The notes under the pieces are model-generated. The model made no database searches. It had not been told where the DNA came from and saw only the letters and a program-made list of their open reading frames with translations. A stretch of 39,123 nucleotides of DNA, from positions 1 to 39,123 of the forward strand of contig RFHQ01000117.1 of NCBI GenBank assembly GCA_003695765.1, given 5' to 3'. Shown here piece after piece: positions 30,545-37,781 of this stretch. This stretch comes from Gammaproteobacteria bacterium. GTDB taxonomy: Bacteria; Pseudomonadota; Gammaproteobacteria; Steroidobacterales; GCA-2729495. The first letter of the stretch is position 1; each line of letters starts with the position of its first letter. The position numbers and the translations under genes were made by a program.

Positions 30545-30548
30545 ACGC

Positions 30549-30568
30549 GGGCCCGAGCCTTCGGGCCC
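30549..30568 (+). repeat. 8-bp hairpin at the 5' end of the pckG transcript
   Basis: GGGCCCGA (30549-30556) pairs with TCGGGCCC (30561-30568) around a 4-nt loop. It starts 5 nt after the -10 box, so nearly the whole stem would form the very 5' end of the mRNA. Not followed by a T-run, so not a terminator. Confidence 0.6.
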
Positions 30569-30641
30569 CACCAGGACGCAAGCATCGCACAAGGGCCGCT
30601 CGCGCGCAGGCCCGAAAAATCAATGACAACCGAGGAATCGC

Positions 30642-32390
30642 ATGAGCACCAGCAATGAATCGCTGCAGCAATGGATTGATGAAGTCGCTGCCCTGACGCG
30701 CCCCGACGCGATACGCTGGTGCGACGGCAGCGAGAAAGAATACGCCGGACTGATCCAGCAGATGCTCGGCAGCGGCGAACTGCTGGAACTGAATCGCCAG
30801 CGTTATCCGAACTGTTATCTGCATCGCTCGGATCCCAGCGATGTGGCCCGCGTCGAGCACCTGACCTTCGTCTGCACGCCGGAACAGCAGGAGGCCGGGC
30901 CGAACAACAACTGGATGCACCCGCAAGAAGCCCGCGATCAGATGCGGGCGCTGTTCGACGGCTGCATGCGCGGCCGCACGATGTACGTCGTGCCCTATTG
31001 CATGGGACCGGTCGATTCCCCCTACTCCCGTTGCGGCGTCGAGATCACCGACAGCGCCTATGTGGTTGCGAACATGCGGCTGATGACGCGCATGGGCAAG
31101 GCCGCGCTGGAGCGGATCGAACGGGAGGGTGGTTTCGTCAAGGGACTGCATTCGATCGGCGAGCTTGATCCGAACCGCCGCTTCATCATGCATTTCCCCC
31201 AGGATCTGGAGATCCAGAGCTATGGCTCGGGTTACGGCGGCAATGCCTTGCTCGGCAAGAAATGTCATGCCCTGCGTATCGCCAGTTATCAGGCGCGCAG
31301 CGAGGGCTGGCTGGCCGAGCACATGCTGCTCGTCGAAATCGAGAGCCCGGAGGGCGAGAAGCACTACATCGCGGCCGCGTTTCCATCCGCCTGCGGCAAG
31401 ACCAATCTGGCCATGCTGATTCCGCCAGCCGCCTACGCCGGCTGGAAGGTGCGCACGATCGGTGACGATATCGCCTGGCTGCATGTCGACGAAGCCGGCC
31501 AGCTACGCGCGATCAATCCGGAATCGGGTTACTTCGGTGTCGTGCCCGGGACCAGCCGCAAGACGAACCGCAACGCCTACGAGATGATTCAGCACGACAC
31601 GATCTTCACGAATGTCGCGCTGACAGCCGATCAGGAACCGTGGTGGGAAGGCAAGGGCGAAGGCGAGCCGGCGTATGACTGGAAGGGCCAGCCGGTGACA
31701 GCGGACCGGCAGGAGCCGGCGGCGCACCCGAATTCCCGCTTCACGGTCGCCGCGAAGCAGAACCCCGCCTATTCGCCGCTGGCCGACGATCCGGCCGGCG
31801 TCCCGCTGAGCGCGATCATCTTCGGCGGCCGTCGCCGCGAAGTGGCGCCTCTGGTCTACGAAGCCTTCGACTGGAATCACGGGGTCCTGGTCGGCGCCGG
31901 CGTCGCCTCCGAAACGACCGCGGCGGCGACCGGCAAAGTCGGTGTCGTGCGCCGCGATCCGATGGCCATGAAACCGTTCTGCGGCTACAACTTCGCGGAT
32001 TACTGGGGTCACTGGCTGAGCTTTCCGGCGCGCGCGCGCAAGTTGCCGAAGATTTTCCACGTCAACTGGTTCCGCCAGGATCGCGACGGGAATTTTCTCT
32101 GGCCCGGCTTCGGTGACAACCTGCGGGTCCTGCGCTGGATCATCGATCGCTGCGAAGGGCGCGTCGCCGCTCGCGAGACCGCGATCGGCTACCTGCCGGC
32201 ACCCGCAGATCTCGATACCAGCGGGCTGGACATCGACGCCACCACGCTGGAGGCACTGCTGTCGGTCGACAAGGCGGCCTGGCGCAAGGAAATTAGCGCG
32301 ATCGGCGAATATTTTCAGGAATACGGCGATCGCCTGCCCGAGCTGCTGGCGGCCGAACTCGAACGCGTCGCCAGCGGACTGCAGGACTGA
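30642..32390 (+). CDS. pckG: Phosphoenolpyruvate carboxykinase (GTP)
   Basis: This enzyme converts oxaloacetate and GTP to phosphoenolpyruvate, CO2 and GDP, the entry to gluconeogenesis; in some bacteria it also runs in reverse. The 582-residue protein is of the GTP-dependent type, not the ATP-dependent PckA of E. coli. FPSACGKTNLAML (247-259) holds the P-loop and the reactive Cys typical of this class. Other matches are YVVPYCMGP (115-123), EIQSYGSGYGGNALLGKKCHALRIA in two halves around 190-214, TIGDDIAWLH (272-281) and the NWFRQDRDGNFLWPGFGDN C-terminal block. GAGGAA lies 4 nt before ATG 30642. Its TGA abuts the stop of the converging cyclase gene (TGATCA). Confidence 0.97.
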   Translation: MSTSNESLQQWIDEVAALTRPDAIRWCDGSEKEYAGLIQQMLGSGELLELNRQRYPNCYLHRSDPSDVARVEHLTFVCTPEQQEAGPNNNWMHPQEARDQMRALFDGCMRGRTMYVVPYCMGPVDSPYSRCGVEITDSAYVVANMRLMTRMGKAALERIEREGGFVKGLHSIGELDPNRRFIMHFPQDLEIQSYGSGYGGNALLGKKCHALRIASYQARSEGWLAEHMLLVEIESPEGEKHYIAAAFPSACGKTNLAMLIPPAAYAGWKVRTIGDDIAWLHVDEAGQLRAINPESGYFGVVPGTSRKTNRNAYEMIQHDTIFTNVALTADQEPWWEGKGEGEPAYDWKGQPVTADRQEPAAHPNSRFTVAAKQNPAYSPLADDPAGVPLSAIIFGGRRREVAPLVYEAFDWNHGVLVGAGVASETTAAATGKVGVVRRDPMAMKPFCGYNFADYWGHWLSFPARARKLPKIFHVNWFRQDRDGNFLWPGFGDNLRVLRWIIDRCEGRVAARETAIGYLPAPADLDTSGLDIDATTLEALLSVDKAAWRKEISAIGEYFQEYGDRLPELLAAELERVASGLQD

Positions 32391-33311
32391 TCAGTTCTCG
32401 ATGCGGTATTCGAGAGCGAGCGGCGCGCCGCGGGCCGCGACTCGCCCGAGGCTGATGACGCCCGAGCCCGTCAGCTCGATGCTTTCCCGGCGCACATAGA
32501 ATTCTTCGCCATCGTCCCGCTGCACGAAGGTGCCGTTGGTGCTTTCATCGATCAGCATGAAACGGTTGCGCACGAGTTCCAGGCGGGCGTGCAGCCGCGA
32601 GATCAGGTTGCCCTTGACGACGAGATCGTTGTCGTCGGCGCGGCCGATGGTCGCCGCCTTGAGGCCACTCTCCTGCAGCACCAGTTCCTGATCGCCGTAG
32701 CGCAGTCGCAGGACCGCCGGCTGCCGCCGCGGCGCCACGTCGACCGCCGGCAGCATGCTGGTCGCTTCCTCCGGCTGCCAGAGCACCTCGAAAACGGCGA
32801 CCTCGTCGCTGCGCCCGCGGATCGTCGTCACGTCGATCTGCCGGACCAGCCCTTTCCACTCGCCGCTGAGCTGCTCGACGGTGACGCCGGTGATCAGGAT
32901 CTGGCCTGCCTTGGCCCGCGAGGTCATGCGGCTCGCATCCGATACCGCGACACCGAAGATGTCGCGGTCCTGGCTGACCACGGGCCCGAAATGACAACCG
33001 ACCCGGATCGACACATGGGTGCCGTCGACGGTCATCTCCGGGTTGTTCGTGATGCCCTGCTGCATCTGGCTGGCAGCATTCATCGCATCATCGGCGGACG
33101 GGAAGGTGGCCATCACCTCGTCGCCCATGGTCTTGATCACGGTGCCGCCAAACTGCTCGGTCGCTGCCTTCATGATGTCCAGGCAACGCTGCACGGTTTC
33201 GCGGGCCCGGTCGTCGCCCAGCGCTTCGTACAGATGAGTGCTGCCGACGACGTCGGCGAAGACGATCGCGACCTCGCGCTCCCTGGAATCGGTGTCGGTG
33301 GCTTCCGTCAT
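32391..33311 (-). CDS. Class III nucleotide cyclase-like protein with C-terminal FHA domain
   Basis: The 306-residue protein combines a class III adenylate/guanylate cyclase homology domain (about 13-178) with a forkhead-associated phosphothreonine-binding domain (about 200-295). Metal-binding aspartates are present (VFADVVGST, Asp20; KTMGDE, Asp64) and so is a substrate Lys (Lys60) and the transition-state Arg (Arg128). The usual Asn of VNxAAR is Ser124 (VSDASR), so catalytic activity is uncertain. FHA marks are IGRADDND (222-229), SRLHARL (238-244) and NGTF (259-262). No membrane segment, so cytoplasmic. ATG 33311 has no clear ribosome binding site. A cAMP/cGMP product and its target are unknown. 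Confidence 0.85.
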   Translation of the reverse strand: MTEATDTDSREREVAIVFADVVGSTHLYEALGDDRARETVQRCLDIMKAATEQFGGTVIKTMGDEVMATFPSADDAMNAASQMQQGITNNPEMTVDGTHVSIRVGCHFGPVVSQDRDIFGVAVSDASRMTSRAKAGQILITGVTVEQLSGEWKGLVRQIDVTTIRGRSDEVAVFEVLWQPEEATSMLPAVDVAPRRQPAVLRLRYGDQELVLQESGLKAATIGRADDNDLVVKGNLISRLHARLELVRNRFMLIDESTNGTFVQRDDGEEFYVRRESIELTGSGVISLGRVAARGAPLALEYRIEN

Positions 33312-33338
33312 GCAATATGTTAAATGCCGCAGGCCGCC

Positions 33339-33344
33339 ATTATA
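33339..33344 (-). promoter_or_regulatory. Possible -10 box (TATAAT) for the cyclase-FHA gene
   Basis: A perfect TATAAT on the minus strand lies in the 54-nt gap between the methyltransferase stop and the cyclase start. Initiation near 33332 would leave a leader of about 20 nt without a recognisable ribosome binding site. The -35 region is poor. Confidence 0.4.
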
Positions 33345-33365
33345 ACGGCAGGCGACTGGCCGCGC

Positions 33366-34196
33366 CTATTTTTCCGCCACGATATAGACGATCCAGCCGG
33401 CATCGGCCTCGCCGCGCTCTTCCGGATAGAACTCGCCGTTGCCCTCGCCGTCCTCGTCCGTGCCTTCCCAGTACACGGTCACCTTGCGAAAGCCGGCTTC
33501 CACCAGGACTTCCCGGATCTCGGGCAGCGTCCACAGGCGCCAGTCATAACTGAAGGCGCGCTTCATCTTCGAGCCATCCGGAAACTTGAAATGGATATGA
33601 CAGACCATCTCGCCGGTCACCGGGTAGTACTCGGCCTGGTCCCAGATGTAGGTGAAGCCATCGTGCTTGGTCTTTTCCTTCATTTCCTCGAAGGCCTCAT
33701 AGCCGCCGAAGGCGTCGAGGAAAAACAGGCCGTCGGCGACCAACGCATCGCGGGCCGCACGAAAATAGTCGCGCAGCTGCGCGCGCTCCTTGAACACGAA
33801 GTAGCTGAAATTGAACGCCCCGACGACATCCACCGGGATGCTCGGCGTATCGAGCACATTGCCCTGAATCAGCTTGACACGGCTACGCTGCTCTTCGTCC
33901 AGGCGTGCGACACGGTGACGCCGGCCCCAGTCGAGCACCTCCGGATCGAGATCGACGCCGATGGCCGTGTGCCGTGGCCCGTGGCGCACCCACTCGCAGG
34001 CGGCGCTGGCCGTGCCGCAGAAATCCTCGCGAAAACTCAACGCTTCGCGCCCGCGCAGCTCGCGAAAGGTATCGCGGATAAACTCGCATTCCTGCTCCAC
34101 ATCCTGCACGGCCTGCTCGTACAGCTCGTACTTGTCCGCCGTATCGGCCATGCGTGGCCGGCGTTTCCGGGATAGATCTTCCTTGCGTGCGGCCAC
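33366..34196 (-). CDS. Class I SAM-dependent methyltransferase
   Basis: The 276-residue protein has a Rossmann-type SAM-binding core: motif I is REDFCGTASAA (57-67), with the acidic ribose-binding residue in VDLDPEVLDWG (81-91), LIQGNVLDTP (about 108-117) for motif II/III and FNFSYFVFKERAQLRDYF after it. The substrate is not predictable; families of this type are usually listed as uncharacterised. A GTG at 34196 was chosen because AAGGAG lies 6 nt upstream. The next ATG (34151) would skip a basic N-terminal segment (MAARKEDLSRKRRPR) and has no good ribosome binding site. It is between dusA and the cyclase gene on the same strand. Confidence 0.85.
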   Translation of the reverse strand: MAARKEDLSRKRRPRMADTADKYELYEQAVQDVEQECEFIRDTFRELRGREALSFREDFCGTASAACEWVRHGPRHTAIGVDLDPEVLDWGRRHRVARLDEEQRSRVKLIQGNVLDTPSIPVDVVGAFNFSYFVFKERAQLRDYFRAARDALVADGLFFLDAFGGYEAFEEMKEKTKHDGFTYIWDQAEYYPVTGEMVCHIHFKFPDGSKMKRAFSYDWRLWTLPEIREVLVEAGFRKVTVYWEGTDEDGEGNGEFYPEERGEADAGWIVYIVAEK

Positions 34197-34249
34197 TGGT
34201 CTCTCCTTCGCTCGTTGCTGATTCCTGCGCTTGCCGTTACGGACAATGC

Positions 34250-34263
34250 GCCCGCTGGCGATC
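34250..34263 (-). repeat. 14-bp direct repeat, copy 1 (before the methyltransferase)
   Basis: GATCGCCAGCGGGC on the minus strand, 54 nt upstream of the methyltransferase start. An identical copy lies just before dusA (35300-35313), so dusA is flanked by the two. Confidence 0.5.
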
Positions 34264-34290
34264 GAAGTGTGGCGATTCCGCCGCCCGGCT

Positions 34291-35295
34291 TCAAGCAGGG
34301 TCCGGCAACTGCTCGAGGGCCTCGATCAGCAACCCTGCGCCAGCCTCCGGGCGGGCCGCCTGCTGCGACAGGAACCGTCGCCAGCGTGCGGCGCCGGGCC
34401 GCCCCGCATAGAGCCCCAGCAGGTGGCGGCTGATGCGATGCAGGCGCTCACCGCGGCCCAGTTCCGCGGCGGCATACTCGGCCATCGCGCGAACGATGGC
34501 CGCCCGCGAAGGCGGCGGGCGCCGCGCCAGGAAACGGTCCTGCAGTTCCGTCAGCCAATAGGGGTCGCTGCAGGCCTTCCGGCCGATCATCACGCCGTCG
34601 ACCCGCGCGAGCTGCCTGGCGACCTGCTCGCTCCCGGTGATGCCGCCGTTGACGACGATCCGCAGCTGGGGGAAGTCCCGTTTCAGCCGGGCCACGCGGT
34701 CATAGTGCAGCGGCGGGACGCTGCGATTCTCCTTCGGTGACAGGCCGGACAGCAAGGCCTTGCGCGCATGCACGATGAAACAGCGGCACCCGGCCGCGGC
34801 GACGCGCTCAACGAACCCGGCCAGGAAGCCATAGTCGTCCCGGTCGTCGATGCCGATGCGGGTCTTGACCGTCGGCGGGGCGCCCCAGGCCTCCGCCACG
34901 GCGCGCACGCAATCGGCTACCCGTTCGGGCTCGTCCATCAGGCAGGCGCCGAAGCGACCGGCCCGCACCCGGTCGCTGGGGCAGCCGACGTTGAGATTGA
35001 TCTCGTCGTATCCGAAATCGGCGGCGATCCGGGCCGCCGCCGCCAGTTCCCCGGGCTCGCTGCCACCTAGCTGCAGCGCCAGCGGATGCTCGGCCGGGTG
35101 AAAGACCAGCAAGCGCCCGGCGTCGCCGTGCAGCAGCGCCGTCGCGGTCAGCATTTCCGTGTACAGGCCGATGTCCGGCGCCAGCAGCCGCAGGAAATAG
35201 CGGCAGTGCCGGTCCGTATAGTCCATCATCGGCGCCACGGCGATGGGCCGCCCGGCCGCCGCTGCCCACTGTCGGTCGTCTCGGTTATTCCGCAT
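34291..35295 (-). CDS. dusA: tRNA-dihydrouridine synthase A
   Basis: DusA reduces U20/U20a in the tRNA D-loop to dihydrouridine using FMN and NADPH. The 334-residue protein has the TIM-barrel start VAPMMDYTDRHCRYFLRLL (20-38), YTEML, LQLGGSEPGELA, and the catalytic Cys105 in NVGCPSDRV. FIVHARKALLSGLSPKENR and VNGGITG are typical of the DusA subgroup. ATG 35295 fits the family length (E. coli 330); an upstream in-frame TTG at 35334 is less likely. It is divergent from an aminotransferase gene across 106 nt and leads a minus-strand series with the methyltransferase and cyclase genes (gaps 94 and 54 nt). Confidence 0.94.
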   Translation of the reverse strand: MRNNRDDRQWAAAAGRPIAVAPMMDYTDRHCRYFLRLLAPDIGLYTEMLTATALLHGDAGRLLVFHPAEHPLALQLGGSEPGELAAAARIAADFGYDEINLNVGCPSDRVRAGRFGACLMDEPERVADCVRAVAEAWGAPPTVKTRIGIDDRDDYGFLAGFVERVAAAGCRCFIVHARKALLSGLSPKENRSVPPLHYDRVARLKRDFPQLRIVVNGGITGSEQVARQLARVDGVMIGRKACSDPYWLTELQDRFLARRPPPSRAAIVRAMAEYAAAELGRGERLHRISRHLLGLYAGRPGAARWRRFLSQQAARPEAGAGLLIEALEQLPDPA

Positions 35296-35299
35296 CCCT

Positions 35300-35313
35300 G
35301 CCCGCTGGCGATC
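35300..35313 (-). repeat. 14-bp direct repeat, copy 2 (before dusA)
   Basis: Second identical copy of GATCGCCAGCGGGC (minus strand), ending 5 nt before the dusA ATG. The copies are 1050 bp apart, both in intergenic sequence and in the same orientation. Confidence 0.5.
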
Positions 35314-35347
35314 ACGGCAAAATGGCGCCGGCAATCATGCCACAGTC

Positions 35348-35381
35348 GGCGCCGGCGCCCGCCGCGGCGGGTCCCGGCGCC
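35348..35381 (+). repeat. 34-nt GC-rich inverted repeat before the aminotransferase gene
   Basis: GGCGCCGG (35348-35355) pairs with CCGGCGCC (35374-35381), and inside it CCCGC (35358-35362) pairs with GCGGG (35367-35371), giving about 13 base pairs with one small internal loop. It ends 5 nt before the GGAG ribosome binding site (35387-35390). In mRNA it would be a very stable leader hairpin; no T-run follows. Confidence 0.6.
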
Positions 35382-35401
35382 ATCTTGGAGAGCGACCGGC
35401 G

Positions 35402-36631
35402 ATGCGCAGTGAGCAAGGGCAGGCGGCCTCGGCGCCTTGGGCGCAGGCCCGGGCTGAGTTTCCGGCGCTGCGCGATCGGGTGTTTCTCGATGCCGCCTGC
35501 GTCAGCATCATGCCGGCCCGGGCCGAACGGGCCGTGTGCGAACTGGCAGCGGAACTCGCTCGGCCGACGCGGCGTGACGCGACCGAGCATCACCTGTGGA
35601 TGGACCGGCAGCGGGCCGCTGCGCCGCCTCAGGTGGCCCGCCTGCTCGGTATCCCTGTCGAGCGGGTCGCCCTGGTCGAGAGCACGACGCATGGGCTGAA
35701 CATCGCCGCCCAGAGCATCCCCTGGCGGCGGGGTGACGAGGTGCTGCTCTGTGATCTCGAGTTTCTGCAGGTCGCGATCCCGTTCGTCAAGCTGGCTGAG
35801 CGCGCTGGCCTGCGACCGGTGTTCCTGCGCCACCGCGGCGGGCGGGTCGAGGCGGCCGAGTTCGCCGCCGCGCTCACGCCGCGCACGCGGGCCGTGGTCG
35901 TCAGCTCCACCCAATGGTCCAGCGGTTACCGAATCGATCTGCCGCTGCTCGCCGATGCTTGCCGCAGCGCCGGCGCCTGGCTGGTCGTCGACGCGATCCA
36001 GCAGGCAGGCGCCGTGCCGGTCGAGACCGAAGGCGTGGACTTTCTGATCGCTGGCGGGCACAAGTGGCTTAATGCGCCGATGGGCACCGGCTTCATGGCG
36101 CTTTCCGAGCGCGTGCTGAACGAACTCGAGCCGGCCAGCTGGGGCTACCTGAACACTGAACCACCGGCCGGTGGCTGGGGCGAGTATTTCACGACGCCCG
36201 GGATCACGCCGGACCGCCGCTACGATTTCGTCAGCAGCGCGCAGCGCTTCGAGATCGGCGGGACGGCCAACTATCCCGGCGCGGTCTGCCTGGCGAAGTC
36301 GCTGGAGGTCGTCAACGAACTCGGTATCGACAGGGCAGCCGAGCGAGTCTGGCAGCTGGGCGAGCGGCTGCAGGCGGGGCTGCGCCGGCTCGACGTCCGG
36401 CTGGAAACGCCATTCGATCGCGAGCACCGCGCCGGAATCATTGCCTTTCACTGCGGCAGCCGCGAACGCGACTCGGCCTGCGTGCGCCACCTGGCCGGGC
36501 GGGACATCTGCGTGGCCCAGCGGTACACGGCGCAAGCCGGCGGCGTGCGGGTCAGCGTGCACTACTTCAACGACGAAGACGACATCGACCGGCTGCTCGA
36601 CGCGACGGCCGGATTCCTGCGCCAGTCCTAG
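35402..36631 (+). CDS. Class V aminotransferase-fold PLP enzyme
   Basis: This 409-residue protein has the fold of cysteine desulfurases and isopenicillin-N-epimerase-like enzymes. The start FPALRDRVFLDAACVSIMP (20-38) is the usual N-terminal strand. ESTTHGLNIAAQ (93-104) contacts the cofactor phosphate, VVDAIQQAG (195-203) holds the PLP-binding Asp197 and Gln200, and Lys221 in GGHKWLNAPMGTGF forms the Schiff base. The C-terminal domain lacks the catalytic Cys of SufS/CsdA (a RYTAQAGGVRVSVHYF segment is found instead), so desulfurase activity is unlikely and the substrate is unknown. ATG 35402 follows GGAG. The stop is 3 nt from that of the converging ligase gene. Confidence 0.85.
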   Translation: MRSEQGQAASAPWAQARAEFPALRDRVFLDAACVSIMPARAERAVCELAAELARPTRRDATEHHLWMDRQRAAAPPQVARLLGIPVERVALVESTTHGLNIAAQSIPWRRGDEVLLCDLEFLQVAIPFVKLAERAGLRPVFLRHRGGRVEAAEFAAALTPRTRAVVVSSTQWSSGYRIDLPLLADACRSAGAWLVVDAIQQAGAVPVETEGVDFLIAGGHKWLNAPMGTGFMALSERVLNELEPASWGYLNTEPPAGGWGEYFTTPGITPDRRYDFVSSAQRFEIGGTANYPGAVCLAKSLEVVNELGIDRAAERVWQLGERLQAGLRRLDVRLETPFDREHRAGIIAFHCGSRERDSACVRHLAGRDICVAQRYTAQAGGVRVSVHYFNDEDDIDRLLDATAGFLRQS

Positions 36632-36634
36632 CGA

Positions 36635-37771
36635 TCAGGATCGCCGACCGGCGGTTTCTTCCACCAGGAAATCCACGACCTCGCACAGTGCCTCGCGATC
36701 GCTGGCGCCAGCGTGGCGCGCACGCTCGTAAACCTGCAGCTGGCGGTGCGCACTGGTGCCCCGGGCGAGAATGTCACGCACGCGCGCCAGTTCCGCCTCG
36801 CAATCCAGCGCCGCGGCATCTTCGCCGACCAGCGCCAGCATCTCCTCGACCAGCTGCGGCACCGGCACGATCTCGCCCTTGGCCAGGTCCAGCAGGCCCT
36901 CGTCCATGCCGTAACGCATCGCGCGCCAGCGGTTTTCCATCAGCAGCATGCGGTTGTAGACGCGCCAGCGCTGGTTCTGCAACCGCAGCCGGTACAGGTA
37001 GCGCAGCAGGCAGAGGTTGAGGGCGGCCAGCGCAATCGTGTCGTCCAGCGTGGTGCAGACATCGAAGATGCGCGTCTCCAGCGTCGGGTAGCGGGCGCTC
37101 GGGCGCAGGTCCCACCAGATCCGGGTGCCGTCTTCCAGCAGCCCGGCATTGATCAACACGTCCACATGCCGCCGGAATTCGGCGAAGCTCTCGAACTGTT
37201 CCGGCAGGCCCGTGCGGGGCAAGGCATCGAAGATCGTCAGGCGATAGGAGCGCAGGCCCGTGTCCCGGCCCTCCCAGAACGGCGACGAGGTGCTGAGGCT
37301 CAGCAGGTGCGGCAGGAAATAGCGCAACTGATTCAACAGGTCGATGCGCAGTTCGTCGTCCTCGACACCGACATGCACGTGCATGCCGCAGATCAGCAGG
37401 CGCCGCGCCGCCGCCTGCATCTCTTCCGAGAGTTCATCATAGCGGCGGGCAGCGGTATGGCGCTGCTCGGTCCAGCGCCCGAACGGGTGGGTGGAGGCCG
37501 CAATGGGCGCAAGGCCCAGTTCGCCGGTGACGTCGACGACGACCTGGCGCAGATTCGCGAGGTCGTCGCGGGCCTCCGCCAGATCGCGGCAGACGCGGGT
37601 GCCGACTTCGATCTGCGAGCGCAGGAACTCCGGCGTCACCTGCCGGTGACTGCGGCGCCGGCACTCGTCCATGATGCCGGGCGGTGGCTCGCTGACCAGG
37701 TCCAGGGTCTTGCGATCGACCAGCAGGTACTCCTCCTCGATGCCGATCGTGAACGTGGGTTCCTTGACCAT
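36635..37771 (-). CDS. YbdK-like carboxylate-amine ligase (GCS2 family)
   Basis: The 378-residue protein belongs to the glutamate-cysteine ligase type 2 family. E. coli YbdK has weak glutamate-cysteine ligase activity in vitro, and its true substrate is unknown. FTIGIEEEYLLVD (7-19) carries the glutamates that bind magnesium in this fold. SQIEVGTRVCRDL, GMHVHVGVEDDELRIDLLN and WWDLRPSARYPTLETRIFDV are the other conserved blocks. ATG 37771 is used; a GTG at 37789 overlapping the preceding gene's stop is possible. It lies 10 nt after an N-formylglutamate amidohydrolase-family gene, which suggests one pathway joining an amide-forming and an amide-breaking enzyme. Confidence 0.87.
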   Translation of the reverse strand: MVKEPTFTIGIEEEYLLVDRKTLDLVSEPPPGIMDECRRRSHRQVTPEFLRSQIEVGTRVCRDLAEARDDLANLRQVVVDVTGELGLAPIAASTHPFGRWTEQRHTAARRYDELSEEMQAAARRLLICGMHVHVGVEDDELRIDLLNQLRYFLPHLLSLSTSSPFWEGRDTGLRSYRLTIFDALPRTGLPEQFESFAEFRRHVDVLINAGLLEDGTRIWWDLRPSARYPTLETRIFDVCTTLDDTIALAALNLCLLRYLYRLRLQNQRWRVYNRMLLMENRWRAMRYGMDEGLLDLAKGEIVPVPQLVEEMLALVGEDAAALDCEAELARVRDILARGTSAHRQLQVYERARHAGASDREALCEVVDFLVEETAGRRS

Positions 37772-37781
37772 CGCTGCCGGC

